Shown here: piece after piece, positions 14,978-25,200 of the stretch | Layout: each line of letters starts with the position of its first letter | Numbering within the stretch: the stretch's first letter is position 1 | Source: Candidatus Parcubacteria bacterium | Lineage (GTDB): Bacteria; Patescibacteriota; Minisyncoccia; Phycocordibacterales; Zambryskibacteraceae | Reading direction: 5' to 3' | DNA: 32,757 nt | Assembly: GCA_019661895.1 (NCBI GenBank) | Contig: JAIFWO010000005.1 | Location: forward strand, 1 to 32,757 | The notes under the pieces: generated by a model | The model's input: the letters and a program-made list of their open reading frames with translations, nothing else | Database searches by the model: none | What the model was told of the DNA's origin: nothing | Position numbers and translations under genes: made by a program

Positions 14978-17933
14978 AATCGACGATAAGGACATCGCGG
15001 AGTTTGCAGTACTCGCACTCCGGATCATGGCATTTGTTGCCCCAGAAGGTGAAGTTTCTAATCTCGTCCGTCACGCGGATGATCTCGCGCTCGATGTTCT
15101 CGGCGTCCTCGTGGGACATTCCGAATTCCTCTTCTTGGATCCTGCCTTTCTCGTCCGGCTCGGTGAAGAGAATAGCTCCGCGTGTCATCTCATACTTGCC
15201 GTTGTCATAGAGCTCGAGGAGGAGGCGGTAGAAGTCGAGTTGCCGCTTCTCGGCCCCGGTGGCATTGGCCGTCTTCCCCATTAATTCGTTCCTGGTCTTC
15301 GGCGAACCGGTTTTATAATCCACCACTCGCACCTCCCGCTCTCCATGGATCTCAAGTTTATCCAAGCGGCCTTTGATGGTAACGCGCTCCATCTCGCCAA
15401 GCGGCACGAATACTCCGCTAATCTTAAATTCGGCAAAGGAATTCTTGTGCCAGGTAGGGACCTTCTCCTTCCAGAAGGCCTCGACAACTTTTTTGCCTTT
15501 CTTCATAGCCTCTTTGAATTCTTGGTCGGTGAAGGGCTGTCTCTGTAAGCGCTTCTCGAAGGCTTTGAAGAAGTCGCCCTCGGACATCTCTCTCCCCAGG
15601 CGCAAGCTGTTGGTCAGCTGAGAGAGCGCATCGTGGACTGCAAGGCCAAACATCTCACTCCTCCCTTGCGTATGCGGAACGCAGAGCAAATTCTCGAAGA
15701 AGTACTTCCACGGACACTCGATATAATTATTTAAAGACGTAGCGCCCAAGCCTTGCTCGAAGAAGATGTCCCGCAAGTAATCCTTATCCCAAACGGTGCG
15801 CTCGCGAGTAAGATGGCGTTCGACTTTGCGCAAGACGTCCTCGCTCACGTCCGTACTTTGGCCCTCCTCCCGCACTACAAGATCTTTCGGCAGCTCCTCG
15901 ACGAAGCGCGAGAGTACTTGCTCGCGGCCGTCCCCTCGGATATGCGAGTGAGTAATGACAATCCTCTCTCTAGCGCGAGTCAGCGCCACATAGAAGAGTC
16001 TGCGCTCATCCTCCTCTTGGCCCGACTGATGCGCCGAGCCAAGCGGGAACGGGAGACGGAAGGAGAGCTGTGAGCGCTTATTGCCCCACACGCCGTCGAC
16101 CGCATGAGGGATGATTATGGTCTGCCACTCAAGACCCTTCGACTTATGCGCGGTCATGATCGACACACTCTTCTCTCTCGGCAATCTGGCGCTCCAGGAG
16201 AGGCGCCCGCCATGTTCGCGCAAGGTCTCAATATCGAGGAGGAAATCTCTGAGGGTTAGCGTCTTCTTGTGAGCTTGGCGCGAGGCAATCTCCTGGTATA
16301 AAGCGCTTAACAGAGCCATTTTTTGGATAGATTCGGGCAGAGTCAGGAGATGCTCCGTTAATCCAGACTCACTGACAATGGCGGTGAAAGAATCTAAAGC
16401 TCCTTCATTGCGTACAAGCGTCACGAAGCCAGAGAACTTTTGGGCGAAGGCGGGATCACTCTCCTTCACCACATCAAGGAGGCTGGCGCGCTCGAAGTAT
16501 GCACGACGAAGCATGCGTGTGCTCTCGATCGGATCAATTTTGAGAAAGTTTATAAACAACACTTCTCCAAGCAAATGCTCGTCGGTCGGATTGGCTACTG
16601 CGGAGAGGAGGAGCATGAGTTTGGCCACATCCTTGTCCTCGAGAACATCCTCGTCTTGGAAGAGGTTCGTCGGCACGCCGCGCTCCATGAGGGAGCGTCC
16701 AAGCTCGGTCGTCTCTCTGTTGGTGCGAGTGAGGATAGCGATCTCTTCGGGGTTCGTACCATCCTTAATGAGCCTTTCGACTTCGTCAATGATCCCCTCG
16801 CGCTCATCACGCTCAGTTTTGAAGCTCACTATCCGCACGCTCCCGGGCTCGCGCTCTGACTTGGCAAGAAGGCGCGGACGCAAGGCCTTGTCTCCAGGCA
16901 AGACTTCCGCCAAGGCATGTGAGATGTCTAAGATCTCTTGGGTGGATCGATAATTCTCATCGAGGTAGATGAGTTTGGCTGTTGGGAATTTGCTTTTGAA
17001 GTACAAAAAGTTTTCCAGAGAAGCTCCCTGGAAGCGGTAAATGGCCTGCTTCTCATCTCCGACGATGAAGAGGTTGGGTTCCTCGAAGTAGCCTGCCAAT
17101 TTTTCTAAAATGCCGTTTTGGGCGTTGTTGGCATCCTGGTGCTCATCGGCCAGGAAGTACAAGTGCTCTTCCTGGAGGGTTTGCAGGAGGTCCGGCTCGC
17201 GCTTGAAGGCCCGCAAGAGTTCCAAGAGCATGTCGTCGAAGTCGTATAAATTCTCCAGGGCGAGAGCCTCTTCGTACATTTTGTAGACTGCCACGAGCTC
17301 GCGATTCTTTTTGTTGCTCCTAAGGACAGTCTTGTAGGCGCTCTTCATCTCGCCTTTGTACTTGCCCTTCTCATGATAGACGTCTTCGTGGGCAAGGATA
17401 TCCTTTTCCTCTTTGTCCAAGACTTTTATAAAATCTTTGGGAGTAAGGGCGTCGCGCTTGAGGTCAGAGATAGTATGCAATATGCTCTTAACGTAGAAGT
17501 ATGGCGCGCCGAAGGGCTTGATAAATTCGAATTCATTTTCATCAATGATCTTTTCAATAATGGAAAGCTTCTCTGCTTCGGTGGCCACGTCGCCTCCGAT
17601 AATGCGCGGGAAGGATTCCGAGTAACGGCCGATGACCTCCTGAGCAAAGCCGTGGAAGGTATAGAGGCCGACTCGATAAGCCGCGGGGCCGATGAGTTGG
17701 ACGAGCTTGCGGCGCATCGAGGCCACGGCGGATTCGGTGAAGGTGAGCGCCAAGATGCCGTCGGGCGGCGTGTCGGTGGTGCGTAGGATCTGGGCGATGC
17801 GCAGGGTAAGCACAGTGGTCTTGCCGGTACCCGGACCGGCGATGACCATGACCGGACCCTCGATAGTGTCTACCGCCTTCTTCTGACGCGCATTTAGGCC
17901 TTTGTAGAGCCGTAAGAAGAGATCATCTGCCAT
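14976..17933 (-). CDS. UvrD/PcrA-type superfamily 1 helicase with C-terminal RecB/AddB-like (PD-(D/E)XK, probable Fe-S) nuclease
   Basis: GPGTGKTTVLTLRI, DDMLLELL, VGDEKQAIYRFQGA, MTAHKSKGLEW, ALTRARERI. C-term CPWKYFFENLL, GLAVHDAL, VDYKTG, CHDPECEYC. Confidence 0.95.
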   Translation of the reverse strand: MADDLFLRLYKGLNARQKKAVDTIEGPVMVIAGPGTGKTTVLTLRIAQILRTTDTPPDGILALTFTESAVASMRRKLVQLIGPAAYRVGLYTFHGFAQEVIGRYSESFPRIIGGDVATEAEKLSIIEKIIDENEFEFIKPFGAPYFYVKSILHTISDLKRDALTPKDFIKVLDKEEKDILAHEDVYHEKGKYKGEMKSAYKTVLRSNKKNRELVAVYKMYEEALALENLYDFDDMLLELLRAFKREPDLLQTLQEEHLYFLADEHQDANNAQNGILEKLAGYFEEPNLFIVGDEKQAIYRFQGASLENFLYFKSKFPTAKLIYLDENYRSTQEILDISHALAEVLPGDKALRPRLLAKSEREPGSVRIVSFKTERDEREGIIDEVERLIKDGTNPEEIAILTRTNRETTELGRSLMERGVPTNLFQDEDVLEDKDVAKLMLLLSAVANPTDEHLLGEVLFINFLKIDPIESTRMLRRAYFERASLLDVVKESDPAFAQKFSGFVTLVRNEGALDSFTAIVSESGLTEHLLTLPESIQKMALLSALYQEIASRQAHKKTLTLRDFLLDIETLREHGGRLSWSARLPREKSVSIMTAHKSKGLEWQTIIIPHAVDGVWGNKRSQLSFRLPFPLGSAHQSGQEEDERRLFYVALTRARERIVITHSHIRGDGREQVLSRFVEELPKDLVVREEGQSTDVSEDVLRKVERHLTRERTVWDKDYLRDIFFEQGLGATSLNNYIECPWKYFFENLLCVPHTQGRSEMFGLAVHDALSQLTNSLRLGREMSEGDFFKAFEKRLQRQPFTDQEFKEAMKKGKKVVEAFWKEKVPTWHKNSFAEFKISGVFVPLGEMERVTIKGRLDKLEIHGEREVRVVDYKTGSPKTRNELMGKTANATGAEKRQLDFYRLLLELYDNGKYEMTRGAILFTEPDEKGRIQEEEFGMSHEDAENIEREIIRVTDEIRNFTFWGNKCHDPECEYCKLRDVLIVD

Positions 17934-17945
17934 GCCTGTATTATA
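17934..17945 (-). promoter_or_regulatory. -10 element for the helicase gene, leaderless geometry
   Basis: Minus strand: TATAAT-ACAGGC-ATG; no SD. Confidence 0.6.
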
Positions 17946-17981
17946 ACGGAAATGACTCCCTGCTGAGGCCTCTTTTTATTC

Positions 17982-18010
17982 TTGACAAATATATGTGGCT
18001 GTGCTATACT
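17982..18010 (+). promoter_or_regulatory. Strong sigma70-type promoter
   Basis: TTGACA - 17 nt - TATACT with TGC extended -10. Confidence 0.85.
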
Positions 18011-18049
18011 AACCAAAGATACGCAGGAATCCCTTTATCAGGAGCGGTA

Positions 18050-18268
18050 ATGCTTGCTAGAATCATTTGCGCCCTGTTCGCAGTCATTGGTTTCTTAAAG
18101 ACTGCCAAGTATGCATTTCGCGTTTGGGATCACATCACAGAACCACAAGGAGTTATGGTGGTGCTCGGTGTGGTGCTGACGGCGGTTTGCATTGCTGGGG
18201 CACTCCTCTTCCCAATCAGCCCCGCATCAACCAAAACACTGGCGGATTGCGAATGGACTGGAAATTAG
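18050..18268 (+). CDS. Small two-TM membrane protein (unit 1)
   Basis: MLARIICALFAVIGFLKTAKYAF...VMVVLGVVLTAVCIAGALLFP. AGGAG SD before ATG 18050. The longer track ORF start (17993) lies inside the promoter. Confidence 0.75.
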   Translation: MLARIICALFAVIGFLKTAKYAFRVWDHITEPQGVMVVLGVVLTAVCIAGALLFPISPASTKTLADCEWTGN

Positions 18269-18282
18269 GCATCCCAAACCTC

Positions 18283-18320
18283 GCCCCGAGCGCTATACGC
18301 GACTCGGGGCTTTCGCTTTT
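18283..18320 (+). terminator. Intrinsic terminator (unit 1)
   Basis: GCCCCGAG-N12-CTCGGGGC then TTTCGCTTTT. Confidence 0.85.
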
Positions 18321-18330
18321 ATAGTAGTGC

Positions 18331-18358
18331 TTGACAATACAAATATATCTAGTATAAT
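18331..18358 (+). promoter_or_regulatory. Sigma70-type promoter (unit 2)
   Basis: TTGACA - 16 nt - TATAAT. Confidence 0.85.
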
Positions 18359-18403
18359 TAATATAGACTGTTTTATCCCGTTAGCTCATCCACAGGAGAG
18401 CAC

Positions 18404-18625
18404 ATGATTCCCGCTTACAAATTCTTCCAACACGCCGTCGGATCTCTGGTTGCAATGGTACTTTTGGTCGCCCTCTGTATGTCCAATAGCACCACTAGCA
18501 CAATCAGCGAAGTCATCTTCTGGGTTGAAATCATCGGCGTACTAACACTTGGAGTCCTGCTATACATCCATTGCCGCAATCGTTGGCAGCTCATGCTCAA
18601 AGAAATTCGAACCGCCCGCACCTAG
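18404..18625 (+). CDS. Small two-TM membrane protein (unit 2)
   Basis: MIPAYKFFQHAVGSLVAMVLLVALCM...VIFWVEIIGVLTLGVLLYIHC. AGGAG SD. Confidence 0.75.
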   Translation: MIPAYKFFQHAVGSLVAMVLLVALCMSNSTTSTISEVIFWVEIIGVLTLGVLLYIHCRNRWQLMLKEIRTART

Positions 18626-18658
18626 CATCTTGCCACCGACTATAGCAAGTCAAGACTC

Positions 18659-18694
18659 GCCCCGACACACTCAGGTGTTGGGGCTTTTGTTTTC
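18659..18694 (+). terminator. Intrinsic terminator (unit 2)
   Basis: GCCCCGACAC-N6-GTGTTGGGGC then TTTTGTTTTC. Confidence 0.85.
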
Positions 18695-18696
18695 TA

Positions 18697-18724
18697 TTGA
18701 AGTGTGATTAAGTATGCATAGACT
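18697..18724 (+). promoter_or_regulatory. Probable promoter (unit 3)
   Basis: TTGAAG - 16 nt - TAGACT. Confidence 0.5.
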
Positions 18725-18765
18725 TATCGATAGTTTTCGACATGTACCGATAACTCGGAGGATAT

Positions 18766-19026
18766 ATGTTCGCAAAAACCTACCTCTTCGTCTCTCTGAT
18801 CATCGGGATTGGTACTATGGTCTGGACAATATGGAGGATCGTGAAGTTTCGATCACCAAAGAGGGTTATTACCGGCGGCTTTGCTCTTGTACTCTTCTTC
18901 TGCATCATGACAATAGTTGCACAAGGGAGCCTAGAGAACGCCGAGTGGTACCTCTTGCCGATATGCTTCCCGATTCTCGCTGGACTGGCCGATAAGGTTT
19001 CTGGCCGACATCTGTATCGACTGTGA
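18766..19026 (+). CDS. Small three-TM membrane protein (unit 3)
   Basis: Hydrophobic segments YLFVSLIIGIGTMVW, GGFALVLFFCIMTIVA, YLLPICFPILAGLA. GGAGG SD. Confidence 0.75.
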   Translation: MFAKTYLFVSLIIGIGTMVWTIWRIVKFRSPKRVITGGFALVLFFCIMTIVAQGSLENAEWYLLPICFPILAGLADKVSGRHLYRL

Positions 19027-19049
19027 CCTCTCTGCTTGAGAGGTCTTTT
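19025..19049 (+). terminator. Intrinsic terminator (unit 3)
   Basis: GACCTCTC-TGCTT-GAGAGGTC then TTTT. Confidence 0.85.
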
Positions 19050-19116
19050 AATAAATGAATTTGTAAATCGTCAGTTATACTTAGACAAGACGCCGCCACT
19101 CGAGCTTGGAGGTAAC

Positions 19117-19437
19117 ATGCTGTTCATAATAGCTATCGCCGACATCAGCGCAGTAATCTTTACTTTGTCCGCACTTTTCTATTTTGCTGACGCTAGGCGA
19201 CTTCATGATGGAAGACCGTTGCCTGATATCCGCAGTTCCAACTGGACTACGATTTTGAGTATCGGATGGGTTGTAGTCCTTACACTCTGCAGTATTGCTG
19301 CAATTGTGGGCATCTACATGCCAAGCAAGTCCGGGCCGAGGCTCATATCGTGTCTGGCACCAATCTCGATCATGCTCGTCGGCACGTTGGGTGTATACAT
19401 GGCAAATCGAAAGAGCCGTCCCTCCCCTAGCTCATAG
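19117..19437 (+). CDS. Small three-TM membrane protein (unit 4)
   Basis: MLFIIAIADISAVIFTLSALFYF...ILSIGWVVVLTLCSIAAIVGIYM...ISIMLVGTLGVYMA. GGAGGT 3 nt before ATG 19117; TATACT at 19076. Confidence 0.75.
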   Translation: MLFIIAIADISAVIFTLSALFYFADARRLHDGRPLPDIRSSNWTTILSIGWVVVLTLCSIAAIVGIYMPSKSGPRLISCLAPISIMLVGTLGVYMANRKSRPSPSS

Positions 19438-19448
19438 TGGAGGTTTTT
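19421..19448 (+). terminator. Intrinsic terminator (unit 4) containing the stop codon
   Basis: CCTCCcCTA-GCTCA-TAGtGGAGG then TTTTT. Confidence 0.6.
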
Positions 19449-20676
19449 AATACCCTCTCAATCTATTAATCTTTTCGTGTTGTCTTATTTTCTCGTGGGC
19501 TTTGGCTTCAATCTGGCGGATGCGCTCGCGGGTGACGCCGAAGACTTTGCCGACTTCTTCGAGAGTATGAGTGTAACCATCTATGAGGCCGTGGCGCATT
19601 TCAAGAATCTTGCGCTCCTTAGGGGGAAGATCGCCAAGAATTTCTTTGACTTGATCTTGGATGATGCGTCGCGAGGACTCTTCCGCCGGCGAGAGGATCT
19701 TATCATCTGCTAGGAAATCTCCAAGCTTACTCTTGCCATCGTCGCCCTCATCCCCCACCGGACTCTCGAGGGAGACGGTCGATTGGTCGATCTTCTCGAT
19801 CTGGTAGATCTTCTCGACATCTAAATTCATCTCGAGGGCGATCTCCTCAGGCAAAGGCTCGCGGCCAAGGTCTTGGGTCAGCCGCCTGACTACCTGCTTG
19901 TACTTGGCAATAGTCTCGACCATGTGCACCGGCACGCGGATAGTGCGCGACTGGTCGGCCAAGGCTCGAGTGATGGCCTGACGGATCCACCAAGTGGCAT
20001 AGGTGGAGAATTTGTATCCCTTAGTCCAATCAAATTTATCAACTGCTTTAAAGAGACCGAGATTCCCCTCTTGGATAAGGTCGAGAAGGGTAAGGTCGGG
20101 AGAGCGGTTGGCATACTTCTTGGCGATAGAGACGACTAAGCGCAGGTTGGCCTTGGCCAGAAGGTTCTTGGCCTCGATATCTCCCGCTTCGATCCGCTTG
20201 GCAAGCTCCTTCTCCATCCCGCCGGAGATAAGCGGGTATTGGCCAATCTCCTTCAAGTACATTTGGATCGAGTCGTAGGCGGAGTCGGACTTCGAATAAT
20301 ATTTCTTATCATCGTCGGGCGTAGGCACCTCCAAGAGACCGCCACCTTCCATGACGTCAACGCCGGCCGTGTGCATCTTGGCATACAGTTCATCCAAGAG
20401 AGCCAGGTTCTCCTCGATAGTCGGGAACTCCTTCAAAATCTCATCGTAGGTGACAAAGCCGCGCTCCTTGCCTCTGCCAAGCAGGCGGTTCAAGCGGTTG
20501 AGCTCGTCTTGAGCCTTCTTGGTCAGGGGCTTGGCTTTGATCTTTACTTGCTTTACTTTCTTTACAGAAATCTTTTTTGCCTTTTTGGAAACTTTTTTAG
20601 CCGCGCCCTTTTTGGCTGCTCTCTTCGAGCTTACCTTCGGCTTATTCTTTTGTTTTTTGGTCTTTGCCATTAACAT
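19447..20676 (-). CDS. rpoD: RNA polymerase primary sigma factor (sigma70), Lys-rich N-terminus
   Basis: Region 2 [57 protein letters not shown]; region 4 [14 protein letters not shown]. Start could be the second Met at 20670. Confidence 0.97.
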   Translation of the reverse strand: MLMAKTKKQKNKPKVSSKRAAKKGAAKKVSKKAKKISVKKVKQVKIKAKPLTKKAQDELNRLNRLLGRGKERGFVTYDEILKEFPTIEENLALLDELYAKMHTAGVDVMEGGGLLEVPTPDDDKKYYSKSDSAYDSIQMYLKEIGQYPLISGGMEKELAKRIEAGDIEAKNLLAKANLRLVVSIAKKYANRSPDLTLLDLIQEGNLGLFKAVDKFDWTKGYKFSTYATWWIRQAITRALADQSRTIRVPVHMVETIAKYKQVVRRLTQDLGREPLPEEIALEMNLDVEKIYQIEKIDQSTVSLESPVGDEGDDGKSKLGDFLADDKILSPAEESSRRIIQDQVKEILGDLPPKERKILEMRHGLIDGYTHTLEEVGKVFGVTRERIRQIEAKAHEKIRQHEKINRLRGY

Positions 20677-20682
20677 TTAATA

Positions 20683-22269
20683 TTACATCAACTTCCTGCG
20701 TTCTTCATCTCGCTTCCTCGCCAATTCCTCGATTCTCCTGACCGCCGCGTCCCCAACTTGCCCTTCTGCTATAGCGACCTTAAGCCCGACGATCTCCTCC
20801 TCAAGGAGCGCTAGGGAGAGCCGGTCTGTAAGCTCTGCTACCTCCTTCTCGAGAGCGATACGCTCTGAAGACGATTCGGGCAACTCCTTCTGCCAGAGCA
20901 GTGCCTCTGCCAGGCGCTCTTCGATGCGCTCTCGCGCGGTCGAGGTTTCGGCTTGTTGTGCCTCATTCTCTGACTCTGCGTCTTTGGCCTTTTGGATATG
21001 AGGCGTCTTGATGCGCTTCAAATCTTCCCAGAGCACTTCCTCTCTAATGCCAGAGCGCTTGGCAATGAGAGAGACGAAGTGCGCTCGCTCGATGGCGCTA
21101 GATAGAAGGGCTATGAGCGGCAAGATACTCCTCTCGATAGCCTTGCCAACCTTGCGGGCATCCTTCTCGTTCTTCAAGATCTCTCCAAGAAATATTTCTA
21201 TCGCGTGTTTCGACTCACGCAAGACGTCCTTCCACTTATCTTGGCTTTCGCCTACGAGGTCTGCCGGATCCTTACCCTCCGGGAGCTCGGCCACCTTGAC
21301 CTCCATGCCAAGCGAGAGAGCCAGGATCGTACTCTTCTCCGCCGCCTTCTTGCCAGCTGTATCTCCATCGAAAGCCAAGATAATTCTTGCCGAGAGACGC
21401 TTGAGCCGTTCCAAGTGCGCTTGGGTGAAGGCGGTGCCTGAGGAGGCCACGGTATTCTTTACCCCCGCCTGGTGCGAAAGGACTAAATCCATTTGGCCCT
21501 CGACCAAGACAGCGTAATTCTTCTTCCTCACCTCGTCCTTAGCTTTATCCAAGCCGTACAAGATCTCGCTTTTGTTGAAGAGCACAGTATCCGGACTGTT
21601 CAAATACTTCGGCTCTGCCTCCTTCATAAGCGCGCGACCTGATAAGGCGATGACCCTACCGCTCGGGTCGAAGAGCGGGAAGATCAATCGCCCGCGGAAG
21701 ATGTCGTACGGCTCTTTATCTTTATGCTCCTCGCTTTGCTTAATGAGCCCAGCCTTGAAGAGTATCTCCTTCGAATAACCAAGACTTGTGAGATGCGCAT
21801 ACAAGAGCCGCCATTCTTCCGGTACGAATCCCAAACGCCAGGTCTTCATGCTCTCGTCGGTGATGCCTCTCGAGAGAAGATACTTCTTAGCCTCGGCGCT
21901 CTCCCTTAAATTACTTTCGAAGTAGAGCGCGGCGTCTTCAAGCACAGCGAAGATCTTATCCTTCTCGGTCTTGACCTCCGGCCTCACATAAGTGAGCTCG
22001 ACTCCGGCGCGTTCCGCCAAGAGCTTCAAAGTAGCCTTGAAGTCCAAACCCTCAAGCTCTCCGACGAAGGTGAAGATGTCCCCCTTCGCCCCGCAGCCAA
22101 AGCAGTAAAAGCTTTGCCTATCTGGCGAGACGAAGAAGGAGGCGGTCTTCTCGTTGTGGAACGGGCATCGGCCTTTGAGATTCTTTCCTGCTTTTTCTAG
22201 TTTGACGTATTGGCCAACGACCTCCCCGATATCTAAGCGTTCTTTGATAGTGTCGACATCGCCTCGCAT
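20683..22269 (-). CDS. dnaG: DNA primase
   Basis: Zn finger CPFHNEKTASFFVSPDRQSFYCFGCGAKGD; TOPRIM region (VEGQMDLVLSHQAG, AFDGDTAGKKA). AAGGA upstream of ATG. Confidence 0.97.
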   Translation of the reverse strand: MRGDVDTIKERLDIGEVVGQYVKLEKAGKNLKGRCPFHNEKTASFFVSPDRQSFYCFGCGAKGDIFTFVGELEGLDFKATLKLLAERAGVELTYVRPEVKTEKDKIFAVLEDAALYFESNLRESAEAKKYLLSRGITDESMKTWRLGFVPEEWRLLYAHLTSLGYSKEILFKAGLIKQSEEHKDKEPYDIFRGRLIFPLFDPSGRVIALSGRALMKEAEPKYLNSPDTVLFNKSEILYGLDKAKDEVRKKNYAVLVEGQMDLVLSHQAGVKNTVASSGTAFTQAHLERLKRLSARIILAFDGDTAGKKAAEKSTILALSLGMEVKVAELPEGKDPADLVGESQDKWKDVLRESKHAIEIFLGEILKNEKDARKVGKAIERSILPLIALLSSAIERAHFVSLIAKRSGIREEVLWEDLKRIKTPHIQKAKDAESENEAQQAETSTARERIEERLAEALLWQKELPESSSERIALEKEVAELTDRLSLALLEEEIVGLKVAIAEGQVGDAAVRRIEELARKRDEERRKLM

Positions 22270-25200
22270 ATGAGTTTTTCCTTATACCCACCCGAGAATC
22301 CGGTACCTGCAGGAATCAGTCGACCGATAATAACATTCTCCTTAAGTCCAAGGAGCTCGTCCTCAGCGCCTCTAATGGCGGCCTGGATAAGCACTCTCGG
22401 TGTGTGCTGGAAGGAAGCCGCCGAGAGGAACGAGGCGCGCGAGAGCGAGACCTCGGTGATACCCATGATGACAGGGTCGGCCTTAGCCTCCTCGCCGCCG
22501 CGTTCGCGGATGGCCGCATTAGCTTCCGCGATCTCAGAGAGTTCTACCACGTCTCCTCGAGTAAACTGCGTGTCTCCAGCCACCTTGATCCGACGTCGGG
22601 CAAACATTTGTCGGACGATGAGCTCGATGTGCTTATGAGAGACAGCGGCGCCTTGGAGTTCGTAGAGCTTCGAGACTTCGTGAATGATGTATTCCTCCGT
22701 CCGACCGCGGCCGGCGTAGCGGAAGAGTTCGTCAAGATCGGCCGATCCGTCGGTGAGCATCTCACCCTTCTTCACCTCGGCACCGATGCGGGTGAGGATA
22801 CTTCTGTTGGGAGCAACCACATACTCGGTATCAAGCTTCTTGCCCTTGGTCTCGCCAAGTTCGGGAGTGATGACGATGACGCGATCGTGACCGTCCATCT
22901 TGATCTCGGAAATAGTTCCGTCGAGGTGGGCAATGATACACGGGCTCTTGGGCTTCCTCTTCTCGAAGATCTCTTCGACGCGAGGAAGGCCTTGAGTAAT
23001 GTCTCCGCCTGCGGCGGCCACGCCTCCGGCATGGAAGGTTCGCATAGTAAGCTGCGTGCCGGGCTCGCCGATAGCTTGCGCGGCCACCGTACCCACTGCC
23101 TCACCAAGCTCGACTGGCTTGTTGTTGCCAAGGTCAGCTCCGTAACACTTCATACAGAGACCGTGCAATGTCTTGCAGACCATAGGAGAGCGGACCACCA
23201 CGGCCTCGACACCCGCGGCGTCGACGACCTCAGCATCCTTCCTGGTGATGAAGTGTCCGATCTTGAAGAGCACATTGCCCTTCAGGTCGACCACATCCTT
23301 GGCCACGAAGCGGCCCTTGATGGTCTTGGAGAGCGGCATCTCGATGCCTGAGGCAGTCTTCTTGGTAATAGTGATCCCTTCCTTGGTACCGCAGTCCTCC
23401 TCGCTCACGATCTCGTCTTGAGCCACATCGAAGAGACGGCGAGTAAGATAACCGGCCTTGGCGGTGTTGAGCGCGGTGTCGGTAAGACCCTTGCGCGAGC
23501 CGTGAGTAGTGATGAAGTATTCAAGCGGCGTCAGACCCTCTTTGTAACAAGAGATGATCGGGAATTCCAAGGATTCACCCGCCACGTTCTGGATGATACC
23601 CTTCATGCCGGCCATCTGGTTCAAGTTACCGAACGATCCTCGAGCGCGTGAGTACGTCATGTCGTAGACCGAGTCCTTGGTCGCCAGGGTGGCGGGGATC
23701 AAGGCTTCGATCTCTTGCTTGATCTCTTGCCAGATCGCCACCGACTTCTGGATGCGCTCGTTCTCCGAGAGGAGGCCTTCGTTGTATTGGTCGATAACGG
23801 TGTTGACCGCCTCGCGGCCCTTCTTGATGATCTGGGGCTTAGCCTCGGGGATCTTCACATCGTCAATGCCCCACGTCACGCCGGAGTGCGTAGCGTATCG
23901 GAAGCCGAATTCCTTGATCTTGTCGATGACTGGAGGGATGTTGTTGATCCCATAGCGTTCGATGAGGTCGTCGACCAACTCTGCCATCTTCTTGCCGTCC
24001 ATTTCATGATTCAAGAATGGATAGTCGGAAGGAAGCACGCTGTTGAAGAGCAGACGGCCAACCGAGGTCTCGAAGATCTTGCCCTCGAAGTGCTTATACT
24101 TCTCCGAGTCGGTCGGGAGGACGTGGATCTTGGCTCGATAGTCAACCGCGCTGAAGTCGAGCGCCGTAATGGCACCATTGGGAGTGGCGAAGTATTTGCC
24201 CTCGCCGCGCTCACCGGGGATAAGACGCGTCATCCAGTAGATACCGAGGACGATGTCGAGCATCTTGGCCGAGACCACCGGCTCGCCGTTGCCTGGCTTC
24301 AAGATATTTTTGTCGGCGGCCATGATAAGACGCGCCTCGGCCTGAGCCTCGTCTGAGAGCGGCACGTGCACGGCCATCTGGTCTCCGTCGAAGTCGGCGT
24401 TGAAGGCGGTACAGACAAGCGGATGCAACTGGATAGCGTTGCCCTCGATAAGCACTGGCTGGAAGGCCTGGATACCGAGACGATGGAGGGTGGGTGCGCG
24501 GTTCAAGAGCACGTACTTGCCGCGAATGATTTCTTCGAGGATGGCCCAAACCTCCGGGATAGCATCTTCGATGAGACGGCGGGCGCCGGGGATGTTGAAG
24601 GCCAGTTCTCGCTTCAAAAGTTCTGAGATGATAAATGGTTTGAAGAGTTCCAGAGCCATGTGCTTGGGCAGACCGCACTGGTGAAGCTTGAGTTCTGGTC
24701 CGACCACGATGACCGAGCGGCCAGAGTAGTCCACGCGCTTACCCAAGAGATTCTGGCGGAAGAGGCCTCGCTTACCCTTGAGATTGTCCGAGAGACTCTT
24801 CAAGGGACGGCGCTGGGCCTGATTGCCGCCAGCCGAACCGTGACGGATAGTGTTATCGATAAGCGCATCGACTGCTTCTTGAAGAATTCTTTTCTCATTT
24901 CTTAAGATCACGTCCGGGGCATTGATCTCCTTCAACTTTCTTAGACGATTGTTGCGGTTGATCACGCGGCGGTAAAGGTCGTTGACGTCTGAGGTGGCAT
25001 AGCGGCCGCCGTCGAGGGGCACCATCGGGCGGATAGCTGGCGGGATGACCGGGATGCGGGTCAGGAACATCCATTCAGGACGAGTGCTGGCATTGATCAT
25101 CCACTGCACGGTCGAAGCGCGCTTGTTGAGTCTGGCGAGTTCAGTGGCGGGAGCTTTCTCGATCATAGCCTCGAGCTCCTTTAGGAGTTTGTTGAGATCA

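Noticed and set aside
22404-23351. 315-aa plus-strand ORF antisense to rpoC
   Set aside because: Same reason; rpoC is unambiguous and the antisense product is low-complexity and unlike a folded protein family I know.
23715-24356. 213-aa plus-strand ORF antisense to rpoC
   Set aside because: Shadow ORF of rpoC; no SD or domain.
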